NCBI RefSeq assembly: GCF_001884735.1
Contig: NZ_MJAP01000002.1
Location: 124,001-188,000, forward strand
Direction of reading: 5' to 3'
Source of the DNA: Natronohydrobacter thiooxidans
GTDB lineage: Bacteria; Pseudomonadota; Alphaproteobacteria; Rhodobacterales; Rhodobacteraceae
Length of the DNA: 64,000 nucleotides
The translations under genes were made by a program, and so were the position numbers. The notes beneath the pieces are model-generated. The model ran no database searches. It saw nothing but the letters and a program-made list of their open reading frames with translations, and had not been told where the DNA came from. Below, in pieces: positions 42,997-57,900 of the stretch (position 1 is its first letter; each line of letters starts with the position of its first letter).

Positions 42997-45900
42997 ATGC
43001 CAAAGGACACGCTCCCCGGACCTGAGGACAGCCGCGCGCCGGAAGCTGAAGCGGGGCCTTTCGGGCAGGTCTATCTGGAAACGCTGGAGCAACGGCTGCT
43101 TCTCTCGGCCGATTTCTTTCCTGTGGCGGGAACGATCGAATTGCCGGGCGAAGAGGATGCCTATGTCCTTGTCCTGTCCGAGGCGACGCGGATTCATGTG
43201 GATGCCGTGTCGCAGGGTGATTTCGAATGGCGCCTGACCAGCGTCGCCGGGGATGAACTGGCGGGCGCGCGGCTGGATCGAACGAATGGCCGCTTTGCCA
43301 CTGCGCCAGCCGCCATAGCCCTTGCAGAAGGCACGTATCGCTTCACGGTCAGCGGCATCGGCGCGGCGACGGGGGCCTATCACTTCGACCTGCGCGACCT
43401 CTCCGATGCAACCCCGATCATTCCGGGCGTCGCGGTGACGGGCGAGCTGCCGACCGGGCGCGAAACCGCAAGCTATTCTGTTATGGCCGAAGCGGGCGAG
43501 CGCCTTGCCGTGATCGTCGACACGCGCGACGGCACTGGTGCTTTCGATCTGCAGATACGCATCACCGGACCCACGGGGCAGTCGGTGCTCGACACCACGA
43601 CCCAGACGGACACCCTCCGTAGCAGTCTGCGTCTGCCGGTCAGCGGGGAATATGTGATCACTGTCGAGGGCGCGTCGGGGACGGGCGATCCGGTGCAATT
43701 CGGGTTCACGCTTGATCGTGTGCTGGACCCGGTCAATTCTCCGCTCGACGGTACGGAACCGCTGATCGTGCCCGGCGCTCGTATCGACGGCGAGATCGAC
43801 ATATCCGGCGGCGCCGATAATTTCCGCTTTTCAGCGCCGGATGGCGGGATTTTCCTGCTCGATGCCTTGCGCGGCGCGGAAAATACCGTGCCCGCGCAGG
43901 CGCTGCGGGTTGCCCTGATTGACACCTACGGCGACACGATCCTTAACGAGCAACTGCTGTTCGGGGACAGGCTGGTCTATGTTCCGCCCGGCGATCACCT
44001 GATCCGGGTCAGTAGTTCTGTGCCATCGCAGTATTCCTTCGCCTTGCGGAATCTGACAACTGCGCCCGTTCTTGATTTCGGGACAGCCGAAACCGTTTCG
44101 TTCAACTCCGCCTCGGAGAGTGCGGTCTATCGTTTCAACGCCAGCGCCGGGGATGTCATCCGCGTGATGCCAGAGCCTGTCGGCTCGGTCAGCGGCATGA
44201 CATGGGAAATCCGCGATCAGGCGGGCCAGGTTGTGACCAGCAGCAGCGGGATATTCCGCACTGTGCTGGCACAATCGGGCACTTATCATCTGTTGTTGCG
44301 CGGAAATCTGACATCGGGCGGTGCGCGCGAAGTGACCTTCACGCTTGATCGCATTACCGACACAGCCGCCGATCTGGCGCTTGGCACCGCCCAGTTCGGC
44401 ACGCTCGCGCCGGGGTCACGCCACAGTTACAGTTTCGAGATTGCCGACGAAGGGCTCGTCGCCATTGACAGCCTGTTGTCCAGCTCCCTGCGCTACACGC
44501 TCGACGGGCCGTCAGGCCGTCTGGTCGATGCGCGCACGCTCAATTCCGCATCGGTCTATTCCGACACGCAATACCTCTCGCCGGGTACTTATGTTCTGAG
44601 CATCAGCGGAAGCGGATTTAACAGCGGAGATTACGGGTTCCGGCTGGTCACTGCGCCGGATACGGCCACACTCGCGGCGGGCGGCACACTGGAAGGACGG
44701 ATCGAACAGCAAGCCGGTGTGCAATTGCACCGGATTGATCTGGCCGATGGCGAGACGCTTACAGTGGGAACCCTCAATCGGGGCGGTGGCGCGGGCAATT
44801 TCTCGCTTCTCGCCGCAGATGGCCGCATCATCACGCGCCAGTCGCTTGGTGGCACATTCGGGCCCGTCACGGCGATTGGTGCGACGCATTATTACCTCAT
44901 GGTCGATGCCCAGTACGCCACGGCAACGCTGGATTACACCCTGCTGCCAAGACTTGCGCAGCATACGCGTGCTGATCTGACACTCGGCACAGTGGTCACG
45001 GCGCAGCTTGACACGCCATCCAGCCGCGCGATCTATGACTTCACCCTCGACAGCGACCGCCGTTTGCATTTTGACTCGCGCCTGTCCAGCCCATCGGGGC
45101 AGTTCAGGGTGTTCGATGCCGTCGGGCGCGAAATCGTTTCAAGCAGTCTGACCTCGGATGGCGTACAGAACCTGTTTGCGCTTGCCGCCGGTGCCTACCG
45201 GCTGGAGGTATCGTTCAGCGGACAGAATTCCGGCGTTCTGCCCTTCCGCCTGATTGATGCTGATGCCGCCGCCCTGATCGAGGTGAATGCCGAGCATACG
45301 GTGACACTCTCGCCCGCCCGGGGGAACGAAGTGCGGCGGATTGCACTGAGCGAAGGCGCGCTTTTGTACTTCGACGATATCGCCCGACTGGGCGGCAGTC
45401 ACACGGCGCGGCTATATGATCCGTCCGGCCAGCAGATACAGCGTATGACCGGTGCCGATATCCAAGCCATCCGTATTCCTGCCTCAGGCGTCTATTACCT
45501 TGTGCTGGAAGGGCAGCAATCGGCATCGGCCGATACCGAGGGCAGCTACACATTTGCGCTATGGGAACGACGCGACCGCGCCACGCCCATGACGCCGGGG
45601 ACCGTTGTGTCCGGTCAGATTGAACGGCCCGGCGATATCAACCGGCATAGCTTCGAGATTGATACGCCGGGGCGGTTCCATCTCGATTCGCGCACCAATC
45701 TCGGAACTCTGGCCTGGGAACTGCGCAGCATCGAGACAGGTTTCGTCGTGGCAGGGCGCAACTTCAACAGCCAGGCCAATCAGCGCGAGCAAATCGTTGA
45801 TCTGGTGGCCGGGCGCTATGAGATTTTCGTCACCGGCAGCAATCACGCAACCGGTGAATATACCTTCAATCTTGCTCATCTTGGTGCCGCGCCGCTGATC

Positions 45901-48900
45901 GAGGCGGGCACGACGACCACGGTCCTCATCGTCCCGCAAGCCAGTGCATCCTTCCGCTTACCCCTGCAGCGCGGCGAAGAGATCACATTCACCCCCGGTT
46001 CCCTGTCCGGCACAGGGTTCGGCGCCGGTTCCTTCCGGTTGCGGGTGATCGACCCCCACGGAAATGAAGTCATCTCGCGCAGTTTCCAGGGCAGTGAAAC
46101 TCTCGTTTCGCGCTGGGATGGCGCCTATTCCGTCATCATTGATGCTGGCCATAATGTCACATCGGAACTGAACCTTGCCCTGACACTGAGCGCGGTCACG
46201 CCCGTCACCGGAGCGGCGGTTTCAGGCGGGTCATTCGCCATCGGCGATCTTGTCGAGGGCGCGATTGCTGATCCCGGCGGCATTGCCGGCCATGTATTTA
46301 CCCTGACCGAGACAACCGCGCTGGTGTTCGACAGCCGCAGCGCAACCGGGGTCATTCAGTGGCGCATCGAGGATGAATTCGGCAACCGCACCGACCCGCG
46401 CGCGCTGAATGCGAGTTTGCTGAACGGCTATTTTGGCGTTGGTTTCGACAATCCCGGCCATATTCTGCTGGGACCGGGCAGCTATCGCCTGGCACTGTCG
46501 GCCACGGGCAGCAATACCGGCAGCTACGCGTTCCGGCTGATCGATCTTGCCGCCGCCGAACCGATCACGCCGGATGTGCCCGTGACTGTCGCGCTCGATC
46601 CGGGAAATTCGGTACGCGTGGCCGGTTTCGATGCGCAGGCCGGGCAGCAGGTTTTTCTCGATGCAGTGGGCGTCACCGGGGGCAATCCGGCATCGGGTGC
46701 GTTTCAGTTGCTTGCGCCTGATGGTGAGATCATTTCCTTCCAAAGCGGAAACAGCCGTTCGCTTCAGGACACGCCCCTTGCCCGGATCGCGCAGACCGGG
46801 CGCTATCATCTGCTGATTTCAGGCAGCAATACCGGCGCCGCGCCCTTTGCCGTCGACTTCACTCTGCGCGCGGTCACGCTGCGAGAGGCCAGCGTCGCGA
46901 CCGGAGTGCCTATCTCTGGCAGTTTCACCGAACCGCGAGAGGTGTTCCGGTATCACTTCAGCCTTGATCAGGCGACCGTGCTGGCGGTCGAAAGCCAGAC
47001 CGGTACGTCGCAACTGTCCTGGGTTCTGCGCGACAGCACTGGCCAGATTGCCGCGCGGTCGTTGAGTTCCATGCGCCCCCTGGGCGGAGATCTTTATGCG
47101 CTGGCTGCCGGAGATTATGAGATCGAGCTGCAATATTCCGGCTCGGCGGAAACTGTGCCTTTTCAGTTCACCTTGCTGGATCTCGATGCCGCGCCGGTAG
47201 TGGTCGCACCCGATGGCAGTGACACTGCGACCTTCGATATTGTTATCCCGACGGGCGCGCGTACCGGAATGGTGCAGATGCAGCTTTCCGCCGGTGACCG
47301 GTTTCATGCCTGGCGCAGCGACGGGTCGGGGCCTGCGGGCTCTCTGAACATCGTCGGGCCCGGCGGCGCGCTGCTGCTGGACGGGTTTCAGGGCGGGGAT
47401 CCGGGCACATTTGTCGTGCCACTCACCGGGCGCTACGTTTTCGTGCTCGACGCCAATGCCGTGCAACCCGCGGGGGCGGCGCTTGAACTCTCCTTGCACC
47501 GTCCGGATCAGCGTCAAGAGACCATCGCGCTGGGCGCGACGGTCGAGGGCAGTATCAGTGTGCCGGGCGACCGCGTTGCCTATGATTTCACCATGGCCAG
47601 CGGTGGGCAGGTCTATATCGACACCCAGTCCAGCCTGTCCGGCATCGGCTGGGAACTTGTCGGCCCGCGCGGTATGGTCGAGACCGGCAGCTTCGGCAGT
47701 GACAGTGGCACCACGCAGATTCTGGGTCTGACGGCAGGCAGCTACCGTTTCATCGTTTCGGGCAACCGCTCGCTGTTCGCGGTGGATGATTTCACCGGTA
47801 ATTTCCGGTTCCGCCTGATCGATCTCGCCGCCGCCGCACCTGTAACCGCAGGCAGTTTTCTGGATGTGACGCTTTCGCCGGGCAATGCGACGCGCGCATT
47901 CACCTTTGATGCGACGGCGGGCGATGCGCTTTACCTGCGTGTCCTTGAGGCCGATGGCTCCGCCAACCGACGCGTGATCTCGCCTTCAGGCACGGTTCTG
48001 AGCACCACCGGATTCGCCTCTGATATCAATGCGCTGCGGCTGCCCCAGAGCGGGACCTATCTCTTGCTGGTGGGCGGGTCGGAGAACCGTACCGCTGAAT
48101 CCCGCTTCGTCTATAACCTGTTCACCAATCGCAACGCGCAGCCTGTCAGCCTGCACCCCGAAGCCCCCGGCGCCGATCTTGGGCCCTCCGGGCTTTCGGT
48201 CACGCGGGCGGGCGGGGCAGCGGTGCAGGCCGGGGCCCCCGTCACTGTCCAATGGCAGACCGAAAACCGTGGGAGCGCGGATGCCGGCGCATTCAACGAG
48301 CGGCTGATCGTGCGCAATCTGGATCTGGGATCCGTCATCGCTGTGCTCGATCTGCCCGCCGAAGGACTGGCGGCAGGGGCCTCGCGGGCCAATCTGATCA
48401 CACTGGTCCTGCCCGCAGGCGCGGCAGGAACCGGTGCGCTGTCATTCCTGCTCGAAACCGACTGGCTCAATGCGGTCCCCGAGCCGGGCAGCACCGGAAT
48501 TGTCGAAGGCGGCAGCGTCTCAACCCAGCTTGTCGCTCTCAGCGATGAATTGCCCGATCTTGTGGTCAGGGATATCACGCTGGGCCCGGCCAGCGCGGAT
48601 TGGCAGCCGGGGGATCCGGTCACGGTCTCATGGGTGACGCGCAATGACGGGTTGGCCGAAGCAGCGGGGCCCTGGGCCGAACAGATCCGCATTCGCAACA
48701 CGCTCACCAACACTGAAATCCTGCTTGCTGAACTGCCCTACGATGATGCGCCCATCGCGGCGGGCGCCGAAGTGGCGCGCAGTTTCACCTTTACCTGGCC
48801 CGGCGGCGCGGCGGCGACGGGCAGCTTCGATGTCACGGTTTCAACCGATACTGACGATGCTGTCACCGAAGGCAATGCCGAGGGCACAGCAGCCTTCAAC

Positions 48901-51900
48901 AACAGTACCACAACCCGCTTCGTTTCGGCTGCTGATCTGGTGGTCGAAAATCTGCGCATCGAGGGCGCGCCCGCTGCGGGTGGGCAGGTCACGATTGTCT
49001 GGGATGTCGTCAATCAGGGAAATGCGACCACGCGGGCGGAATGGAGTGACCGTGTCACGCTGCGCCGCGTCGGCACGACGAGCGCGTTCTTCAATACTGC
49101 GGTGGCGGTTGAGCCGGGCGCTGGCAGTATGCTTGCCCCCGGCGCGCGGCTTGAACAGCGCCTGAGCGTGACCCTGCCCGCCGGGCAGGCCGGAACGGGC
49201 GATATTCTTGTCACGGTCACGGCCAATCGCAGCGCCACTGGCGTGATTGGACTGGTCGAGGCCCTGCCGACCGGCGCAACCGGGGCCAATAACAACACCG
49301 CGACGGTGCAATTCACCGCAGCCGAGGTCGCGCTGGCCGATCTGCGCGTGTCAGATCTGGTCGCGCCCGCGAGCGCCATCGGCGGCACGCTCATCCCGGT
49401 CAGCTGGACCGTCACCAATATCGGCGGGGTTGTGACGGATGCCGGTGAATGGATCGACCGGATTGTGCTGTCGCCCGATGGCGCGACCGGCACGGGCGAC
49501 GATATCGTGCTGGCCGAAATCGCGCGTAGCGGTGCCCTGGCTGCAGGGGAAAGCTATGCGCGCATGGTCGAGGTGCAACTGCCTGCTAATCTGGACGGGC
49601 TGTTCACGCTCTCTGTGATCACCGACGCCGCGCAGGCGGTCACGGAACCCGATACCCGCGCTGACAACACCATCACGACGGACCTGACTTTGAGCGCCCC
49701 TGCCGCCGATCTGACGGTCGAGGCTGTACTGGCCCCCGCTTCGGCGCTGTTCACGGATGTGCTGAATGTGACATGGCGTGTGCGCAATATCGGTGAACAT
49801 GCCGCGCTGGGGGGCTGGGAAGATGAAGTCTTCCTGTCCAGCGATCCGGTGCTTGGTGCGGGCGATATCAGTCTGGGCCGCATCGCGCGCAGCGGACCGC
49901 TGGAGGCTGGCGAAAGCTATACTGCAAGCGGCAGCTTCACCATTCCCGGTGGCGTCACCGGGCCCTATTATCTGCTGGTGCACAGCAATGCCGATGGCGG
50001 CGTTTTCGAAGGCGACGCGCTGGAGAATAATATCGGCGCGACCCTTGCCCCGACGGCGATCACCATTGGCCCCGCACCCAATCTGACCGCAACCGGCATC
50101 ACTGTGCCGACCGAGGCCGCGCCGGGGCAGCCGCTTGTAATTGAATGGAGCGTCGAGAATACCGGCGCGGGGCCTGCGCGCGCGCCATGGTCCGACCGGG
50201 TATTCCTGTCCACGGATGGCACATTGGCAGGTGCGGTGATCCTTGGCACGGTGGCGCGGCCCTTTGATCTGCAGCCCGGAGAAAGCTACACTGCCAGTCT
50301 GACCGTGCCTTTCCCCGATATCGAAGGCGGCAGCTACAGCATCATCGTCCAGTCGGATGTGACATCGCGGGTCTTCGAGGGCGGACAAGAGGCGGACAAT
50401 CTGATTGTCAGCGGCCCGATCTCCGTGGCGCGGCCCGATCTTGTCATCTCTGCACTGCAGGCGCCTGGTCTGGTGACATCGGGCGAGGTGATCGAGATTG
50501 ATGTCGATTTCGCCAATTCCGGCAGCGGGCAGGCAGGTGCCGGGCGCGTTGATCTTGTCGTGCTGTCGCGCGACACCCTATTCGATGCCGATGATATTGT
50601 GCTGGCGCGTTTTGACCGAGATCAGGCGCTCGCTGCGGGGGACGTGCTGTCCGAGCGGATCACTGCCCAGATACCGCTTGCGCTGTCGGGTGAGTTCCAC
50701 ATTCTCGCGATCACAGATGCCGAGGCGCAGATCATTGAAACCGACGCGCTCAACAACACCGCCACCGCTGCGCTGACCGTCAATCTGGCACCCCATGCCG
50801 ATCTTGTGGTCAGCGATGTGACCGCGCCTGCCCTCACCATCCGCGATCCGGCCACGATCACCGTGTCCTGGCGGGTCGAGAATATCGGCACCGGGACCGG
50901 TGCGGAAACGGGCTGGATCGACCGCGTGATGGCCTCGCGCGACGGGACGATCGGCAACAGCGATGATTTCGTGCTTGGTGAGTTTGTGCGCGATGGCGCG
51001 CTGGCTCTGGGGGAAAGCTATGAGGCGGTGCTTGATATCGTGCTGCCGCCACGGTTCTCCGAGCGGCTGGTGATCTATGTCGAAACCGATGCCGAAGGCG
51101 CGGTTTTCGAGGCTGGCAAGCGCGACAACAATATCGCCGTTGTTCCCGGCTTCGTCGATATCATGCCCCAGCCCTATGCCGATCTGGTTGTCAGCGCGGT
51201 TCACGCCGATAGCGAAGGGGCCAGCGGGCAGATGATCGACCTGTCATGGACCGTCGAGAATCTGGGGATCGGTGTCACCGATCAGGCGGTCTGGACCGAC
51301 CGCGTGCAGCTTTTCGCCAATCCCGATGGCACCGGGCAGTTGCTGTCACAGAATTTCACCCATGTCGGCGCACTCGCCGCGGGCGAGGGGTATACGCGCG
51401 ATGCGCAGATCCGCCTGCCCGACGGGATAGACGGCACGGTCTATCTGCGCGTGCGCACGGGCGGGCCGTTCGAGTTTATCTTCACGGACAACAACATGTC
51501 TGTGTTGGTCCCGCTGGATGTCACCCGCAGCCCGTCGCCCGACCTCACTGTGGTCGATCTGGCCTTGCCCGACACGGCCATCGAAGGCGCGGCCATCGAC
51601 ATTGCGTGGCGCGTCGAGAATCTGGGCGCGGCACCCGCTTCGGGGCGCTGGGTGGATTCGGTCTATCTGGAAGCGGTGGATGGCGGCGCGCGACAGCTCA
51701 TCGGGCGCTATGCGACCGAAACAACCCTTCAGGCCGGGCTCGGTTATCAGCGTACTGAACGCGTGAGCCTGCCGCAGCGACTGGTGGGCAGCTACCGGCT
51801 TGTTGTCGTCACCAATGAAAGCGGCACGCTTTTCGAGGATGGCGCCGCCGCGCAGAACAATCTGGCCACAAGTGCGGATGTGATGACCATTGCGCCACTG

Positions 51901-54900
51901 CCACGCCCCAACCTTCAGGTGGCCGCGATTGTGGCCACGGATGGCGTTGCCGCCGGTGGCACGGTTTCGGCGGAATATGAGATCATCAATCAAGGCAGCG
52001 TCACGGCCTCGGGCAACTGGATTGACCGGGTGTATCTGTCGCTCGATCCCTTCCTGTCCCCGGATGATCTGCTTCTGGGCAGCTTTCAGAACATTTCGGC
52101 GCTTGCGCCCGGCGAAAGCTATTCCGCGGTGACCGGGCCGCTGGTGGTGCCGCTGCGCTTTGGCGGGCCTGCCTATATCATCGTGTCAACCGACGCGCTT
52201 TCGCAGATCGATGAATTTCCGAACGAGGGCGACAATATCGCCGCGACGCAAATCCAGATCACACCGGCGCTCAAGCCTGATTTGCTGGTCGAGCAGGTGA
52301 TCGCGCCGGTTCAGGCGGTGGCTGGTGCGCAGATCGAGCTGCGTTTCTCGGTGACGAATGCCGGTCTGAACCCCACTTTCGTGAGCAACTGGACCGACAG
52401 TATCTGGCTTGCCCGCGACCCCCGGCGCCCCAGCCCCCTGCCGCCCGCCGATCCGACAAGTGGTGGGGTCGATTTCGTCAGCGGCAACAGCGCGATCCTG
52501 TTGCGCAGCCTGCCGCATTCCGGCGTGCTGGCGCCGGGTGAACGATACGAGGACAGCGCGCTGGTCACCATCCCCGACACTGTGGAAAGCGGGCGCTATT
52601 ACCTGACGGTCTGGACCGATTCCACTGATCTGGTGATCGAGGACACGCTTGCAGGTAACGAAAACCCCGACGACCCTGACGAGATCGACAGCAATAATTA
52701 TCGTGGCCGGGCCATCGATATTCTGGCCTTTGTGCCGCAACTGCCCAATCTGGTTCCCGAAACGATCTCGGTTGACGGGCCGGTGGTGGCCGGGCAAAGC
52801 CCGCTCCGGGCTAGCTGGACAGTCGAAAATCAGGGCAACGGCCCGATTGATGCCGATGCGCGCTGGGTTGACAGGGTCTATGTCAGCGACAACCCGGTTT
52901 TCGGGGCGCCGGGCGCGCAGGTCTGGCTGGTGGGCGAGGTTGCGCGCACAGGGCCGCTGGCCACAGGCGCACGCTATCAGCAAAGCGTCGAGATCGACCT
53001 GCCGCCCTCGGTGCGGGGCCAGTATGTGCATGTCGTGGTCGATGCCCCGCGGCAGGGTGTGCCGGGCGTGGTCGAATCCGACGAGGCCGACAATATCATC
53101 TCCACCTCCGCCAGCGTGATGACCGAGCCCTCAGATCTGGTTGTCACATCTGTCACGCCCCCGGCGGATGGCACGGTTTCCGGCGCGCAGGTGCAGGTGG
53201 AATGGAGTGTCACCAATCAGGGCGCAGCCATCTGGGAGGGGACCGAACTCTGGTTCGATTCCGTTTGGATTTCGCCTGACCCCGTGCTTGATCTGAGCCG
53301 CGCCACGCGCCTTGCCGTGCAGACGATCCAGCTTGCCGCGCCGCTTGGCGCGGGCGAAAGCTATACCGCGCAGGCCATGGTGACACTTCCTGCCGGGATC
53401 GACGGGCGCCAATTCATCCATGTCCTCACCGATTCAGAGGCCAGCGGTCGCAATCCCGAGCGTGAACTCACCAGCGGCAACAGCACGACCGCCGCGCGGC
53501 ATTATGCGGCCAGTGTCTATGAGGGGGCGCTCAACACCAATAATCGCGGCAGTGCGGCCTTCGATGCGGTATTTTCCGAACCGGATCTGGAAATCACCGC
53601 GATTGATCTGCCCGAAGAGATCGTCTCGGGCGTGCCTGTCCCCATCCGCTTCACGATCACCAATACCGGCACGCGCGACGCGACCGCGCCCCTCTGGATG
53701 GACCGCGTGTATCTGTCGCGCGACGCCGCACTTGATCTGGGCGATCACATGCTGGCCGAGTTCGAACATCGCGGCGGGCTGGCGGCGGGCGAGAGCTACA
53801 CGATCGAGAGCGAGATCATTCTGCCGCCGGGCCTGTCGGGGCCATTTCATATCCTGTTGCAGACCGACAGCGCCACCGGCACCGGCAGCGCAAATTCCAG
53901 CACCGTCGGGCCCGGATTGGCAGGGCTGCGCGTCACCGGGCCAGACAAGGTGCGCGAATTTCAGGGCGAGGGCAATAATCTGGTCGCTCTGGCCCGCGAG
54001 GTGACAGCCGGTGCCCTGCCGGATTTGCAGGTCGCCACAATCGACATCCCCGAAACTGTGCAACGCGGCGCGGCGCTGACCATCGGCTACGAGGTTGTCA
54101 ATGCTGGAGCGGCGACGCCCCCGATGCAGGGTCGGTGGGCCGATCTGATCTACCTGTCGCGCGATCAGTCGCTGGATCTGGCCGCTGATATCTTTCTGGG
54201 TGCGGTAGAGCATTCCGGCGGGCTCGGCGCTGGTGAAAGCTACCAGATCACCCGCAGCTTCACCCTGCGCCAGCCGCTAGAGGGCGAATATTTCGTCTTT
54301 GTCGTGACCGACCGGGCCACCCAGACCGCGCCGTTGGGGGCCGTGTTCGAAGGCGCGGGCGAGAGCAACAATATCCGCGCCTCGGCCGCGCCGGTGCGCT
54401 TCACGCAGGCACCGCCCGCCGATCTGGTCACATCCGATGTGACGGTCACAGGCAATCTGACCGTCGGCGAGGAAGTCACGATCACTTGGCGCGTCACCAA
54501 TCAGGGCGCGGCAGCGGCGACCGGGCAATGGGCTGATGCGGTTTTCCTGTCCAGAGATGCGCAATGGGATCTGAGCGACCGGCTGGTGGGGCAGGTCATG
54601 CGAAACGGCCCGCTCGCCCCGGGTGAAAGCTACATCGCGACGCTGACCACCCGTGTCCCGGTCGCTGCCGAAGGCAGTTATCGCTTCATCGTGCGCGCCG
54701 ATACGCGCGATCAGGTTTTCGAGGACGGGCAGACCGCAAACAATACCGCCCCCACCCTGAACACGGTCTTTGTCGTCACGCCTGATCTGCAACTGGGCGT
54801 GACCCGCCCGCTTACTCTGGCTGCGGGGCAGGAGGTGCTGTTCCGCATCGAGGTGCCGCCGGGCCAGACCCTGCGGTCACAGATCGCGGCCAGCCTGCCC

Positions 54901-57900
54901 GATGCGCAGCTGGAACTCTTCCTGCGCAGGGGTGATGTGCCGACCGCCACGCATTTTGATGCGATCTACGACAACGCCCTTGGCCCGCTCCAGACCGCGA
55001 CTGTCGGCAGCACCGAGGCCGGGTTCTATTATGTGCTGGCGCGCAATGCGGGCACGCAAGAGGTGTCGGCAAGCCTGTCAGCCGAAATCCTGCCCTTCCA
55101 GCTTCTCGATATCCGTCAGGACCGTGTCGGGGACGGGCGCTATGTCACCGCCGTTGTCGAAGGGGCCTCTTTCGCGCCGGACACCGTGCTGCGCCTGACC
55201 CGGCCGGGCGTTGCCTCGGTCCTGCCTGTCGCCACGCAGGTGATCGACGGCGCGCGTATCGTCGCGGTCTTCGACCTCGCCGGTGCCGATCTGGGGCTCT
55301 ATGATGTCGAGGCGATCAACCCCGACGGTGCCCGCGCCGTTCTGCCCTATCGGTTCCTCGTGGAACGCGCCATCGAGAACGCGGTGGGCCTCGCTCTCGG
55401 AGGGCCGCGGATCGTGCCCGTGGGCGGCACCGGCACCTATGCGCTGACGCTGCAGAACTTCTCGAATATCGATACGCCCTACGTGCATTTCACCTTCGGG
55501 GCGCCCGATCTGGGGCGTGCCGAAGGCGTCTATGATCTGCCCTTCCTGAGTTTCTCGACCAATCTCACCGGCACACCGCCCGCAGGCGCGGGTGATCTTC
55601 CCTGGACCCTTGCGGATGCGCGGATCAACAGCACGGGCCGGACGCTGGCACCCGGCTTCGCCTATGATCTGCCCAATGGCGGTTTTACCGCCTTCAGCTT
55701 CAATGTGCAGACCTATCCGGTGCTACAGGCGCTTGTGGATCGCGATTTCGAGCAGGTGCGCCAATATCTTTACGATACCGCGCCCGAGTTGCGAGAGGCG
55801 GGGGCGCTCGATGGTGGGCCTGACACTCTGGCGACGGTCAATCCGTTCTTCGACCTGATCTTCCGCGATCCGCGTGTGCAGGTCATTGATGATGCCGTGC
55901 GGCTTTACGCGCCGTTTCAGTTCCATGTGCTTGCCGCCGCAACCCCGATGACGCGCGATGAATTCATCGCCTATCAAAGCGCCGAGGCCGAGGCGCTGCG
56001 CCGCGCTGTTCTGGCCGATCCGGCAGCGGGTTCTGCGCTGATCACATTGGCGGGTGATGCCGAAATCTGGCGCGCGGCCTGGCTCACGGCGCTGCGCGAT
56101 GCGGGCATCCTGCGCGCAGAGGATCATCCGCCCGAACCGCGCGAACGGGGGCTTGCGGGCAGTATGGTCAGCACGCTGGCCATGGGTATTCTGTTCGGGC
56201 CAGAGGGCGAACAGATCCAGAGTGATGGCAATCTTGTCGCGTTTTTCGAGGCATTGCGCGGCTGGTATGGCCATGACCCGGCCCTGACCGCCGAACTCGC
56301 GGGGTTCGATCTGCGCTTTGGCGAGAATATCCCGCCGCTCGATATTCCCGTGCCCGCCTTGCCCGGTGCGACGCAGTTCGATCTGGGCCTCAGCAATCCG
56401 ACGCTGTTTCAGGCCTTCAATGTCTTCACGCTCTTTGCGGGCGCGGACGGGCAATTGGGTGATGTCGGATCGGTACTGACCACCGGTGCGCTGGAACCGC
56501 TCGATCTGGCGCGCTTCCTGCAGGAACAGGAAGCGGCCGAGCGCGCGGCGGCGCTGCTGGGGCCACGCGGGGCGGGGGCCGAGCAATTCGTCCCCGGCGG
56601 CACGATCCTGCCCTATGAGATCCGTTTCGGCGGCGGCGAAAACCGCACGCCGGTCAATGAAATCCGTGTCGTGGCCGAGCTTGACCCGGCGCTGGATCCT
56701 GCGGGGTTCCGGCTGGGGGATCTGCGCCTTGGCGATATCGTGATCGACCTGCCTGGGGACCGCGCCTTCCATCAGAGCGAACTCGATCTGACCGGCGCGC
56801 GGGGCTATGTGATCCGTGTCTCTGCCGGGATCGACGGGGCAAGCGGGATCGCCACATGGCTTATTCAGGCGATCGACCCCGCAACCGGCGAGGTGATGGC
56901 CGGGGGGTCGGGGCTGCTCTCCGGCGACAATCCCACCGGTGCGCTGGTTTTCGGTGCAACCCCGCGCCCACGCGTGGCGGATGGAACCGAAATCGCCTTT
57001 GGCGCGCGGGTCATCTATGACAGCCGCCCCCCCGAAGATACCAATGACGCGCGCGTCACGCTGGACCGCACCCCGCCCGAAACCCTGCTTCAGGTGACGC
57101 GGATTGCGGGCAGTGATCAATATGTCCTTGACTGGTCGGCGCGTGATGATCTGTCCGGTCTGCGTCATGTCAGCCTCTATGTGGCCACCAATGGCGGGGC
57201 CTTTACCCTGTTCGAGGGCCAGTCCACAGCGACGACGGCGCTGTTTCAGGGCAGCCCGGGGCAAAGCTACGAATTTCTGGCGCTGGCCACGGATCTCGCC
57301 GGAAATACCGAACGCCCGCCCGCCGGTGTCACCGTTCCGGCGGATGGTTTCACGCCGGATCTGGGCGGTGGCGCGGGTTTTGGCGCAGCGACGGCCGCGG
57401 TGCCGCGCGCAGCCCCCCCGGAGGTCGATGCGGTCGCCGCCGCGCTGTTCATTGAGGCCGCGCAAGGTATTCCCGCGCCGCGCCCGCCTGTCGCCCCCTC
57501 GTTTTTCGATGCGGTCGCCAGCCCCTTCGCGGCGGCGGCTTTTGCGCGGGGTTTCGGCGCGGTCGACGTGGCGGGCATTGGCGTAACCGCCTTGGCGCAG
57601 GCCGGCGATGGCACGCTCTTCGTGGTGGCCGGGCCGGAACGCAGCGGGCTTTACCGCATTCCCGCGCAGGGCGATGCCTCGGATGCCGCACGCGATTTCA
57701 TCCGACTGGATGCGCCGGTCTATGACATCGCCTTTGATGCTGAAGGGCGGCTTTGGGCCATGACAGGTCAGGATCTGCGCCAGATCGACCCCGAGAGCGG
57801 CGCGGTGCTCGCGCGTTTCGGCGAAGGGCTTACCCAGAGCCTTGCCATCGCCGAGGATGGGCGCATCTATGTCTCCTCGGGGCGCGGGATCGAGATTTTC

